Shown here: positions 12,336 to 22,567 of the stretch, piece after piece
How the letters are laid out: each line of letters opens with the position of its first letter
How positions within the stretch are numbered: the first letter of the stretch is position 1
DNA from: Artocarpus heterophyllus
Lineage: Eukaryota; Streptophyta; Magnoliopsida; Rosales; Moraceae
Assembly (NCBI GenBank): GCA_025403435.1
Contig: CM046341.1
Location: forward strand, 14,407,219-14,471,218
Length of the DNA stretch: 64,000 nucleotides
Direction: 5' to 3'
The notes under the pieces: generated by a model
Database searches by the model: none
The model's input: the letters and a program-made list of their open reading frames with translations, nothing else
Told to the model about the DNA's origin: nothing
Program-made: the position numbers and the translations under genes

Positions 12336-14233
12336 TTAGATTTTGTTGAGGACCAGAAGATTCTCAAGCCTCAACATATCATTACTAAAAGAGTTGCACT
12401 TTTCGGGGTTGCAAGTGTCAACTTCATATGTGCAAATGCACGTTCTTGGATGTTTAAAATTGCAAATGCAAGATGACCCACACCTCACGGGGCAAGTTTC
12501 TTCCTTAAAGTCTGTGCGATAACATTTCGTGCCTCCAGCTTCTGTTATGCACTCGCAAGTTGTGCAGAATTTTTGCCATCCTAATCACAGTGAAAATTAG
12601 GAGACATACCTTATACAAAAAGTACGTAATATTCTTTCAACTAAAAAAAGTCCGAATTATTCTTTCATGTAATTAGCCTAGAGAATATCACATTCGTGTA
12701 AGGGATAAGATAACAGAATGACAAAAATTTCTATTGTGTATAGTAACATGTGTGAATATAATTGCGTATTAATAAATGTTGGGATTATCTTTTTTTTTTT
12801 TATTCATATCAAAGAAAGTCAAAATTAAGTGCGCAAAAAATAATAATAATAATAAACGCAATTCCATTTTGTAAAAGACATGTTGCTCGTCGGAGAGAGA
12901 AATCTAAAACTCAATCGCTTTAATTTTCATTTGCTTTGGCATTTCAGAATAATCAATTTTAATATTCTTTGAAGAAGTTATTTTTTCCCCTGAAATTACA
13001 TAGAATTGTTGTCCTTACAGCTCCTTTTATATCTTAGAAAATATAGATTCACATAATTAATTTTAATTGAAGACATCTTGCATGTTATTGTTCTAGCCGG
13101 TGTCAACTTAATTGGTTGGGATGTGCTATAGGTTTACTCAAAGATAGGTTTCCACATCCCTTAATGCAAATACAATAGATCCAGAAAGCAATCAGCTTCT
13201 GTTATATTTTATTTTTTTTAACAAACTGAAGAGAGTGGACAACTAGTATCAAGATAGATAAGCAAAAAACTATAATGAATAAGAAGGAAACTATGTCAAA
13301 ACTTAGTTTGAAAAAACCTTTATTGCCCAAGCCTCCCGTTTCAGCTATCTAATCATAGATTTAAATAGTTTTACTAAGTTTGGGTACTTTTTTCCTTCCT
13401 TAATTTTTCCCTTTGGGTTTTACTTGGAAGGTTTTAATGAGGCTCGAATTGCAAGGCCGTGACATAGAGATAGTTTCAGCTTGATCTATTGTACAACCTC
13501 GCTAGTTTCTTTTGAAACTGCAGTTGCTCTTACTCTTATTGATCTTGGTCTCTGTTATGCCTTGGGGATACTCTCTTATATTTAATTTTTTAGTAATAAT
13601 ATTTGAGTTGAAGGTTTAATAGAGGATGAGTCTGCCAGTAGGTGCCAACCTAGTTGGCTATATTAGTGGTCTCAAATATTAGTTATCCGCTATTACCATT
13701 TACTTAAAAAAAGAAATTCAGATTTTTAAAAAATAAATATGATTATACGCTTGATTTTCCTGTAATTAGAAAAAACATACGGACAAATGTTGTTCTCTGA
13801 TTAGAAAAATAATACAGTGGATATACACTCTTGCGCATTTTTTAAAAGGAAGGAAATGTATCTTTACATTTTGATTCATGCAGGAGAGGCTTTTGTGGTC
13901 GTTATTATCAACCCTCAAGGTAATTAGGGTGTTATTAACTAGGGTGTTTGGAAGTATTAGTAAGAACAAATAGTTAAAACTAATTTTGGTTAGAAAAACT
14001 ATTGCATCTAAGAGCCTTATACTATAGCATGAAAGAGCTTTATACTAAAACAACCAAAAATTTTAGTTCTAACTCACATTGCCAAACATTACATAAGAAT
14101 TACACATACCTGAATCAGATTGAGAATCACTATTAGAAGTCTCAGAAAGGTCTACGCGAGCATCAGCTACTGCTGCAACAAATACGACTGCCAGCAGTAA
14201 CAACACAGAAACTTTGATCATTAACGGCGCCAT
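12336..14233 (-). CDS. Bowman-Birk-type proteinase inhibitor, copy A (two exons, intact)
   Basis: Exon 1 is 14,233-14,110 and exon 2 is 12,580-12,336, with a phase-1 intron of 1,529 bp (donor GTATGT, acceptor TGATTAG). The protein has 122 residues. Residues 1-25 are a signal peptide (MAPLMIK, a leucine/valine core, cleavage after VADA). The mature part ends in a 12-cysteine domain that aligns with Bowman-Birk inhibitors. The first loop (ITEAGGTK between cysteines) is one residue too long and lacks the cis-proline, so it is probably inactive. The second loop, CNFKHPRTC, has the canonical nine residues with Phe at P1 and Pro at P3', which suggests a chymotrypsin-like target. I chose the MAPL start because an upstream in-frame ATG (14,296) lies about at or before the predicted transcription start. 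It is the most divergent copy and stands outside the duplicated units. Expression is untested. Confidence 0.87.
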
Positions 14234-14311
14234 ATTTATATTTTTTTGATAATATGCAAAAGATTTATATGAAGTGAAGAGGGGATGTGGAAACATGAGG
14301 CCTGCTACGAC

Positions 14312-14320
14312 CTATATATA
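14312..14320 (-). promoter_or_regulatory. TATA box of BBI gene A
   Basis: The minus strand reads CAACTATATATAGGTC about 80 bp upstream of the start codon. The same frame, CAACTA-TATA-GG, occurs at the matching place in copies B and C, which marks it as a shared core promoter. Confidence 0.75.
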
Positions 14321-16261
14321 GTTGCAAGAGGAATGTCATATTACATAAAGCTATCTAAAATTATGGACCACAAATGTGACCTTCGCTTGAACAATATTAA
14401 TCGGCATAAGAAAAACATGTGCCCTCTTTCATTTGTTTTTCTTTTCTCTCACCTTGGTTCTTTTTTTTCCTTTCTTTTTGATACAGAGCAGAATCAAAAT
14501 AATGACGTCCTGATTATCTTACAAGGTGTTTGGGTTGTGTGATTTGAACCATTAATGATTTAAAGTAATTTTAGTTAAAAAATATTGTAACATATAAGAG
14601 CATCACACTGCAACAATAAAAAATTTTGGTAGAAACTAAGATTACCAAATATACTATTGAAGTCCCGGCCCACTTAACTTTCAGTATATCAATCAAATGG
14701 TCTTAGGTTTCTTTTTCTTTTTAACTTGACATCCCAATAAATAGGCATGCAAAAATGTTTCAATTTTGGGGAGTTCTCATAAAGGCCATCTTTTAGACTT
14801 TTTTTTTTTTTTTTATAAATGTCAAGTATATTTATTTGTTGTACAATTTAACATGTAATATGAATGATAATATGGCATAAAGATTTCTAAGTATGATATA
14901 AATAAACATAATTTTTAAAAATATGACATACCATGTAATTTTCTCTTCATGGGGAGATATTTTACCCTGAAAAAATGTTTCATTTTAGTGGTCCTACATA
15001 GATCATTTAGATCATATTTGTGCGCGTAATTAACTAAAAATTGCTTTCAAAGACAAACGTAAGTTGTCAAAACCAATTTCACGTGCCTATTCATTCAGTC
15101 AAGTTTAAAGAAATAGAAAAAGGACGCGTAGCCTGGGAATGAAAATTAATCTATCGAGGAACAAAATAAAATACGCAAGGCATATTCTTTTTTTTGTGCC
15201 AATCTTTTTTGTGGTGAAAAATGTATATGTGCATTATCCGGTAAGATTATCCCAACTTGCAAACAAAACATATGTATTCTTAAGAAGAAGTATGGAGGCT
15301 AATTTAATATCCTACAATTTATTATCTTATGTAGAGGATTACAAGAGTTAATCTTTCTAGTATGATCGCTGTGGAGGTTAGAAGGGGGCAAGAATGCCTA
15401 TTCCCCATCCGCCGCCAGACCAAAATTTTATAAAGGAAGTAAGTAGCAGCAACCGGCACTGCAGCATAAAAAGCTAGCGCCCTGGCATTGCACAGAAGAG
15501 CTCCAGTACTTCTGGCAAAGAGCTCGGCATCACGGTGCTAGGACTTGGACTCCCAAGCGTGATCTGGCTTTGTGGCACCCGGTCGTGAATCAACATTATT
15601 TTTGAGAAACTGACTTTTTTTTTGTGTACTTCTATAAATAGGACGTGCTGGGACTTATTTGTATAATTCTAGAAAATATAGAGAGAGAGGAAAAAAACCT
15701 AGAGAGAAGATGTGCAATTTTCTCCTCTAAACTTCTTTTTTATTATATAGTAAATTTATATAGTGGCTAAAAGTAGACATAACTCTCACATTGAAAGTAA
15801 ACTACTATAAATTTGTCTATGTTCTTGTTTAACTTTTGTTTTTCATATTTTCCTCTTGAGAATTAAGACAATCAATTCACAACAAAAATGACAAAATCAT
15901 ACTAACCAAACGTAAGGATATGATCATATTCAGCAAAATAAAAAAAAATAAAAAAAATGTGGAATAACAAAATTAAGTGTAGTAAAAGAAATGATGCTTG
16001 TCTAAGAGAGGAATCTGAGATATAGTAATTTTAATATTTAATCAGCTGCTTCCAAAATTTGAAAGTAATTGATTTTAATCTTTTTTTAAAAATATTATTT
16101 TTTTTACTAAGGTAAAAGTTCTTGTCCTTATTGTTAAATGTACAGTTTTTTATGTGAGACAAAAAGTTTTTCTAATAGTTAATTTTGACTGAATCTAATA
16201 TTATGCGTAATATTGTTTCAGCGGGTACAACCTAACTAATTAAGATGTGTTTGGTTTTTAT
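14321..16261. other. Non-coding left part of duplication unit I
   Basis: No gene is visible. From about 14,485 this stretch matches 41,690 onward in unit II. Positions about 15,900-16,250 resemble the intron of gene A, so they are probably the remaining intron of copy B, whose exon 2 is gone. The site near 15,530-15,540 (CACGGTGCTAGGACTTGG) is the empty counterpart of the solo LTR insertion at 42,726-45,530. Confidence 0.6.
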
Positions 16262-16284
16262 CACTTTGGACTCTTAATAAGAAG

Positions 16285-16318
<34 letters not shown>

Positions 16319-16320
<2 letters not shown>

Positions 16321-16353
16321 CTTGTTTCTGCAGTACTTGATGCTCAAGTAGAT

Positions 16354-16407
<54 letters not shown>

Positions 16408-16442
16408 ATATACTTGAGCATCAAGTACTGCAGAAACAAGCA
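16319..16442. repeat. Inverted duplication of a BBI exon 1 segment around a (TA)n tract
   Basis: The arms 16,319-16,350 and 16,411-16,442 are perfect 32-bp reverse complements (TGCTTGTTTCTGCAG and so on). They are separated by 60 bp of almost pure TA. The right arm belongs to the exon 1 relic of copy B and the left arm is its inverted copy. A second TA tract (about 16,287-16,318) precedes the left arm. The DNA or its transcript can fold into a long hairpin. Confidence 0.92.
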
Positions 16443-16486
16443 CAACTGCAAGCAATGGCAACAAAAACTTTGATCATGAGTGCCAT
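16405..16486 (-). pseudogene. BBI copy B: exon 1 relic, no exon 2
   Basis: The minus strand starts ATGGCACTCATGATCAAAG at 16,486 and matches the signal-peptide exon of the D copies. A 2-bp deletion after the first dozen codons shifts the frame, and the linker part then runs into the TA tract. The intron donor is lost. I find no exon 2 in 14,320-16,260, although intron-like sequence is present there. An apparent 67-residue frame over this area is mostly Tyr-Ile repeats read from the TA tract. A TATA box is still present upstream. Not a functional inhibitor gene. Confidence 0.82.
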
Positions 16487-16576
16487 TCTAATAATATATA
16501 TTTTTTGTGACAAATATGGAAGATTGTTATATAATTAGGTGAGGGGTGGATGTGCAAACAAAGGGCTTTGCTACGG

Positions 16577-16586
16577 CCTATAAGTA
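16577..16586 (-). promoter_or_regulatory. TATA box of BBI relic B
   Basis: The minus strand reads CAACTACTTATAGGCC about 90 bp upstream of the relic start, at the same place as in gene A and gene C. Confidence 0.6.
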
Positions 16587-16589
16587 GTT

Positions 16590-18055
16590 GCGACTTTCAC
16601 CACAGCAATACTCCGCAATAGATCGGTAAAATTAAGAGCGTGCTTTCTGTCATTGTTTTTACTCACAATATATTGATTATTTTCGTCCTTCTCTCTACGT
16701 GTCTCATTTCTATTTGTTTAAACTTGAAAAATTAGGTGAATGAATACTCACGTGAAAAATGTTTTAGGATGTTACGTTTATTTTGAAAGTGATTTCTTTA
16801 TACTTATATGTATCGTTATTAAGTCCAAGTTAATATATGTGGGACCACTAATATATTGCATATGCATATATACTAAAGGATATGTATATCGTTGAATACT
16901 GTTCGTGTATATGTATATGCATATGCATACACATACATATTTTTATACGTTATTTTATTTATTCTTTTTTTTTTAATTTAGAAAAAGTGCTAGCAAAATT
17001 GTAGAAACAGAAAGTATAGAATAGGAAACAAAAAGAATTGAATCCAAAAAAATTACTGTTTTACGAGTACATCTATGCCCCCGTCACTGGCCAAGAAAAA
17101 TAAGGTTGAAAAATTATATTCACTAGCTATACATCATGTGATGGAAAAAATCAGAATCGTATAACAAATTAGACACTTCAGTGGTGAATGATATGGCTAC
17201 TCCCATGACAACGACATGTAGTATGGACGTTATAAACGCATATAAAGTGGGCCAAAGCAAAAAGATAAAGCGAATTTTTTAGTGTATTCTTAAACCACAA
17301 ATTTGCCACTCATATTTATGGTGAGCTACAACATCTTCCAAGAAGTACTGCAATGCAATCTATGCATGCATTCGACGCCTTGATAGCGCCTTTCGCCTGG
17401 TGTGACCTATATAGCACCACGGTGGTAACACCTTGTATAGATGCTAATTTTGGGCTCATCAAATGTTGATCCTAGAGCTGTTTTTTAGACAAGGTGCTGC
17501 ATTAACCCTAATTACTTAGAATCTTGGTGCCAAAACTGAAAAAAATTTAATATAGAATGTGCAAATTTTACAAATTGTACAAAACTTGGGAAAATATAAT
17601 AGCAATTATTTCAAAAATCAAGCTTAATTTTCATGGTCTATCTGCATCATAAAACTACTAAAATTCCTATATTGTTTTCGAATTAAATGATTTCTTTTTT
17701 GAAAAATAAAAACAAAACTATGAGTTGATTTCTTGAAAAACTAAACGTTTTTAACTTTTAAGGAACCGTGACCTATATATAGCATCATGTTCACCATTAC
17801 ATATTCATCATAGAAAACAATTATTTCATCATGTTTTAAAATTAAACAAAGAAAAAACTATAATCACATGAATTATCATCATCGCCCTTATGCATAGTAA
17901 TCCATTATCACATAATTTAAACAAACCAAAATGGGAATATCATAAGCCAAAAATTATAATGTCGTTATATTCAAAATCATCATCATATAAATGAAATACA
18001 TTAAATTTGCTCAAGGTTATGTTTACACAAAACTATATAAACATTGGTTCTGTTA
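16590..18055. other. Non-coding upstream region of copy B
   Basis: It matches 46,820-48,270 in unit II closely and 24,600-26,110 (upstream of D) more distantly, so it is the shared upstream DNA of B/D-type copies. A short signal-peptide-like segment is readable on the minus strand at 17,177-17,240 (see findings). No open gene is seen. Confidence 0.5.
17177..17240 (-). pseudogene. Hydrophobic signal-peptide-like exon relic
   Basis: The minus frame reads SILHVVVMGVAISFTTE. Similar segments occur at 25,102-25,165, 47,379-47,441, 55,088-55,150 and 59,909-59,980. In the second and fourth the segment is followed by a possible intron donor, GAG|GTAATT. Most copies lack an ATG in a sensible place. 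It may be the 5' exon of a lost secreted-protein gene that travelled with the BBI block. The family is unknown. Confidence 0.3.
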
Positions 18056-18099
18056 GTGCATGCAGGACGCACACGCACGCCATATCACTACCACTATAT

Positions 18100-18420
18100 C
18101 ACAACACTGTCACTACGGTTAGAAGTTGTTTTTGTCCTACGTCGCTAAGTTACTAAACTGTTATGATGTATACATAAAGATTTCACACCCTATAATCCCA
18201 TTAAGCTAGCTTTTAAGATCAGCTCTACCCAAGCATGGGTTTGGACCTGACCCGTTTGCATGACACACTAGGCCAGAGGGAGGGCGTTAGAAGTTTTACT
18301 TCTCTCACATCGATATGTTGCTGGGTTGTTGCAGTGTATACTTATGGATGGGGAATACTCTCCCCTTAAACTAACTTTTGGGAATGAGTTCAACCTAAAC
18401 CTATTTACCAACCACCACTA
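18100..18420 (+). mobile_element. TRIM-like retrotransposon relic
   Basis: Two partly similar blocks, each beginning GTTAGAAGTT and containing a CTAACTTTTGGG or CTAGCTTTTAAG segment, enclose a short spacer ending in the purine run CCAGAGGGAGGG. This resembles a terminal-repeat retrotransposon in miniature. The unit II copy (48,338-48,627) keeps better ends, TGTTAGAAG...TTTAACA. The assignment is from layout only. Confidence 0.4.
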
Positions 18421-18613
18421 AATCCCTTGCCCTCCTTGTGGATCGAAATTTTGATGTGCCAAAAATGGGCATCCAACCCTTCGGCTTTCCTTCCAACTTG
18501 GCATCGACCTGAGTCACCTACTAAAGCTCCAGGCATCTGTTGCCCCTTTGTTACTCTCTCTTTCACTCATGAATTCTCGTTTCTCTCATAACTTTTATGG
18601 CTTCTTCTTTTTG

Positions 18614-19141
18614 CACTATAAGAAAAAACTACATTTAACGACATGTTATTTACGACCTGTAGTTTTTTAATGTCATTGAAAAGTATATACAACGACATCT
18701 CTAACAAACACGTCGTTAATGACATTTGAAACAATAATTAATGACATCTATAATAACTCCATATCAAAGGTCTCTTTCTAACGACAATAGTTTAGTGTCG
18801 TTAAATTATTTAACGACAAGTAGGAGATGTTGTCAAAGCCTTGGACATTCTACGACACCCTTTATAGATGATATCTTGACCAACATCACCTATAAAGGGT
18901 GTCATAAAATCTCCAAGGCTTTGATGACATCTCCTACATGTCGTTAAATAATTTAACGACACTAACTATTGTCGTTAAAAGGAGAGCTTTAATACGGTAT
19001 CTATATAGATGTCGTTAATTATTGTTTCAAATGTTATTAATGATATATTTTTTAGAGATGTCATTGTATGTACTTTTCAACAACATTTAAGAACTACATG
19101 TCGTAAATAATATGTAGTTTAATGTAGTTTTTCTTGTAGTG
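18614..19141. mobile_element. CACTA-type foldback MITE (528 bp) with TTG target duplication
   Basis: It starts CACTATAAGAAAAAAC and ends GTTTTTCTTGTAGTG, the inverted ends of CACTA (En/Spm) transposons, with the 3-bp duplication TTG on each side (18,611-18,613, 19,142-19,144). The paralogous site in unit II reads CTTCTTTTTGGGAGAAT without the insert, a direct empty-site control. The whole element is a near-palindrome centred near 18,880, with arms such as AGGAGATGT and its complement, so a transcript would form a hairpin of about 260 bp. An open frame at 18,741-18,947 only reflects the palindrome. There is no transposase, so it was mobilised in trans. Confidence 0.95.
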
Positions 19142-19144
19142 TTG

Positions 19145-19913
19145 GGAGAATATTTTTCACTTTATGCGATTATTTCCACAATATTATGTAATGAGAATGT
19201 GATTTCTTTGTTAAACTTTAGTTGGTGACTACAATGAGGTCCAGATATACCTACTAAACCAACACATGAATATGCATAAAAAACAAACACGTTGCACAGA
19301 AACAATTTCATAAATATCCTCTCGGAAGTTAGTCCTGGCTTATAGCAGAAACATCAGCAATGTTTTTGGAGTAGTGATTGTTATCTCTCTCTGCTGATGT
19401 TGTTTTTGATAGTACCTAACTGTTATCTTTTTGTTGCTATTTTATTTTATTTTTTTGCAAATCCCCAAACTCGTGTAAAATATATTTCCTTTTCTATTAT
19501 TAAGTTTTAAGGGAGTGAAAGTTCAGTCTAGAAGATGTCTCGTTTTCTTTTTGATGCTAAAACTTTCACTTATCATAAATAAAGACATGGCATCAGTCTC
19601 TATTTGTTCTTGCTCCCATTTAGGGTCTAGTCCTTGAGGGTCTTTTCCTGTTGTTTATTTTTTTATTCTTGCTTTGTTTTGGAGATATTATTTTCTTGAC
19701 TTTTTATAAATTTTCCTCCTTTATTTAATAAAATTGAGTGGGGAGTTTGGTATAGGATGAAGGTCCTAATATAAATGCAAGGATGTTCCTCGGATGCTGG
19801 TTGATTTTCTCTTTAGAAAATATTTATAAAAACCTAAATTAAAGGATTGGCGATAATTAATAAAGTAGAATATCATCATTATTCTATGATAATCAGCTTA
19901 CACTTATTTAAAA
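19145..19913. other. Intergenic DNA between B-type upstream region and gene C
   Basis: It matches 48,838-49,634 in unit II. The stretch about 19,600-19,860 also resembles about 26,110-26,390 and 56,060-56,340. No gene or signal is recognised. Confidence 0.5.
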
Positions 19914-19938
19914 GCCTCAACAAATTAGAAATTGAGGC
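19914..19938 (-). promoter_or_regulatory. Conserved 3' UTR inverted repeat, gene C
   Basis: GCCTCAA, 11 bases, TTGAGGC: a perfect 7-bp stem, 101 nt after the stop codon of gene C. Same element as in A, C', D, D', E and E'. Confidence 0.55.
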
Positions 19939-20038
19939 AAGAGCAAGCTTTAACGTTCCAAGTCATCTAGTGACTTGGTAGTGATATTCTAAACATACAT
20001 AGATAGCATATCATATCTTGAGGTTTCAAGCAGTGGTA

Positions 20039-20984
20039 TTAGTCTTTCGTTACTCCCAGAAGATTCTCAGCCCTCAACATATCAGCACTGACAGAGCTGC
20101 ATATTCTCGGGTTGCAAGTATCAACCTCATATGTGCATCGGCAAGTCGGTGGCTGCATTCTATTACAAAGACAAGGTGGCCCACAAACCACGGGGCAGCC
20201 CCCCACTTTCACGTCCGTGCGATAGCATTTTGTGCCTTTGGATTCTTTTGTGCATTCGCAGCTTGAACAGAATTTTTGCCATCCTAAACATAGTAGCATG
20301 TGAAAAATTAAGAAATATATATGTTAGACAAAAAGCAATGTTTCACCAATTTAAAAGTGATTAGGTGGAATATACCATTAACACGAGGGATAATGATAAA
20401 ATAATAAAAATCTACTTTGTGTTTATCAAAGTGTAGTAATATACTTTTTTGTTTTTTAATATACCAAAATTATCCTCTTATTTTTTGAATTAGATATTTC
20501 ATTATTTCAAGAGATCGGACATTTCATTTAGTCAAAATTAAATATGTAAATAAATAAAATTAATTTTTAATTAAAGAAATGATGTTTTTCCGAGAGAGCA
20601 ATTCTAATTTGATATTCATTCTTTTTTTTTCTTTGAGGAGGCATTCTTTTTTTTCACATAATTAATTTGCACTTTAAATTTGTATAATTAAAAACACATG
20701 GGTAAATTTTGTTTGATTAGGAAAGAAAAAATTGTTGGAGATAATCTAATTATTTATACAACACATGATATGTATATATGTTCTTACATATTGACTCAAA
20801 GGAATGGATTTTTGTTTCTCTCAATATCCCTAAGTATAAGAAGAAGTAGAATAATATGCATACCAAGTGATTGAGCATCATATTCATTAGAAACCTGGTA
20901 AAGGTCAACGCGAGCATCGACTATTGCAGCAGAAAGCACAAGTGCAAGCACAGACAACACAAGAAAAGCTTTGTTGAAAGCCAT
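20039..20984 (-). CDS. Bowman-Birk-type proteinase inhibitor, copy C (two exons, intact)
   Basis: Exon 1 is 20,984-20,864 and exon 2 is 20,283-20,039, with a 580-bp phase-1 intron (donor GTATGC, acceptor TTTAG). The protein has 121 residues. The signal peptide is residues 1-24 (MAFNKAFLVL to IVDA), followed by a linker ending YDAQSL. The domain has 12 cysteines spaced as in Bowman-Birk inhibitors, except that the Cys of the usual N-terminal CC pair (now FC) and the second Cys of the first CxC (now CYR) are missing. The first loop, CTKESKGTKC, keeps Thr-Lys but is one residue long and lacks proline. The second loop, CNRMQPPTC, is canonical with Arg at P1 and two prolines, so a trypsin-like target is predicted. 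A tail of about 19 residues (SSVSADMLRAENLL) follows. Its sister in unit II is C'. Confidence 0.9.
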
Positions 20985-21036
20985 AATATGATTTTTGATA
21001 TGATGTGAAGAGTGGAAACAATGGCTTGATATAGGA

Positions 21037-21046
21037 CCTATAAATA
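21037..21046 (-). promoter_or_regulatory. TATA box of BBI gene C
   Basis: The minus strand reads CAACTATTTATAGGTCC about 55 bp upstream of the start codon. The matching element in C' is identical. Confidence 0.8.
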
Positions 21047-21049
21047 GTT

Positions 21050-21970
21050 GCGTGGGGATGGTCATATTATAAGATAAAAAGCAACAAAAAATTATTGACC
21101 GCAAAACAGTTGTGGCCTTCACCAGAACAACTCTACGGGTGTAATAATGCACGTGCCCTCTTTCATAATTTTTTTCCCTTAATTTATTGTTTTTTCCCCT
21201 TCCAATATCTTTGTTTTATTTAAACTTGACATTGATGAATGCTAGGCACGTAATACTTATCTCATATTGGGTCGCATGGATAGCTTTTCGGTATAAATAT
21301 ATTCAACTTCATTAAAAGTTAATAAAGAGTTGGAATCTTTTTATCTTAATTTTCTCTTTTTAAAAACAACAATCAAATATTTAAAAGAGTAGTTGAGATT
21401 ATGTGGTTGAATTCGCATACTATAAGTACTTTATATTGTAACAAATGTTTACTTTAAACTAGCACGTGTCTTTCAAACATGCTATATCTTGGATTGTTTA
21501 CGTTTGTCTTTCACATACGTGTACTTTAATGAGTGGCGCGTGCAAACGAGGGATGTTGGACCACTGTTACATATCTTGCATGCTAAACATGCATCGCCTA
21601 ACGTTTGGGACCGTAAAAGCCACACATTTGATTTATCCAAAAAAAAAAAAAGAGAAAAAAAGCCACACGGCTCCAGTACTAGAGTTTTTTTTTTAATTTA
21701 TTCTTTTGTCAATAAGATTGTACGGAAGAATTATTCTTCAATTGTAATATACTAAAGTAAAACATGCCATGTTACATTTTTTCAATGTAATAATAATGTT
21801 ATAAACACGTAATATAAAAAAAATATAAACACATAATATACAAGATATGAAAATTATTTCTTTTCTCTAATATGTATATATATATATATATGCGTTGGAA
21901 GAAAATTATAAACACATAACATGATAGTTCAATCACATTGAAGAAAAATATGATCCTAAGTCTCATATAA
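21050..21970. other. Upstream region of gene C, non-coding
   Basis: It matches 50,785-51,855 in unit II, and about 40,930-41,560 upstream of E. A short (TA)n tract lies near 21,876-21,891. The unit II copy has about 120 bp extra near 51,665-51,815. Small plus-strand frames near 21,466-21,755 are not conserved and are not called. Confidence 0.5.
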
Positions 21971-21995
21971 GCCTCAGCATATCCATCATTAAGGC
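21971..21995 (-). promoter_or_regulatory. 3' inverted repeat downstream of BBI relic D
   Basis: GCCTCAG, 11 bases, TTAAGGC: the D version of the family element, 102 nt after the D stop codon. Pairing is weaker than in C, with a G/U and an end mismatch. Confidence 0.4.
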
Positions 21996-22096
21996 ATTGG
22001 TAAGTTCTAATATTCCAAGTTTTCTGGCACTAACTTAGTAAAATCGAGCAAATTATTATGCATATTGAGGCTTAAAATATGTAGAAAACATTTACT

Positions 22097-22270
22097 CTAG
22101 TTTTTGTTGAAGACCAGAAGATTCTCAAGTGTCAACACGTTAGTACCGACAGAATTGCAATTTTCCGTGTTGCATGTGTCAAACCTCATGATATGTGCGG
22201 ATGCACCTCAGCGGGTCGGTTAATGTACAAATGTAATGTTCTCCACAAACCACTGGCTGCTCCCCTAACA
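22097..22270 (-). pseudogene. BBI copy D: 3' half of exon 2, frameshifted
   Basis: The second half of a BBI domain is readable: QPVVCG, then the complete inhibitory loop CTLTDPLRC (Leu at P1, Pro at P3'), then CIRTYHEV. There an extra T shifts the frame into a stop. The remaining downstream part is still recognisable to the TAG at 22,099-22,097. The first half of the exon is absent. Upstream of about 22,270 the sequence turns abruptly into DNA normally found far upstream of B/D-type genes (CTAGCAAAAATGTAGAAGC). A deletion has therefore fused the middle of exon 2 to a distal flank. Unit II has the same fusion with a different frameshift. Confidence 0.85.
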
Positions 22271-22567
22271 TCCTCAGCGCTAGCAAAAATGTAGAAGCAA
22301 AAGTATAGAATAGGAAACGAAAAGCAAAGAGATCAGACCCTATTTTTAATGTATTCTTAAACCACAAATGTGGCACTCATTCATTTATCAAAAAAAAAAA
22401 AAAAAATGTGCCACTCGTTCGTGTTTTCTCCTGACATCCTCCAAGAAGTACTGCAATGCAATCTATATGCATGCATTCGATGTCTTGTTTGATGAGTACG
22501 GTGGCAATGCCACTATTAGGCGCCACACATGTGGTAGCAACTTCCACGTGTGCCCCGTGTGACCTAT
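22271..22567. other. Displaced upstream sequence fused to BBI relic D
   Basis: It resembles about 24,915-25,430, the DNA upstream of D exon 1 (blocks TAGAATAGGAAAC, TTCTTAAACCACAAATG and CAATGCAATCTATATGCATG), with an internal deletion. It ends at GTGACCTAT, where the transposon-like block begins. Confidence 0.6.

Noticed and set aside
16261..16464. 67-residue minus-strand frame with Tyr-Ile repeats
   Set aside because: It is a translation of the TA tracts joined to a frameshifted BBI exon 1 relic, with no real start.
18741..18947. 68-residue frame on the plus strand
   Set aside because: It lies in the palindromic arms of the MITE and has no independent support.
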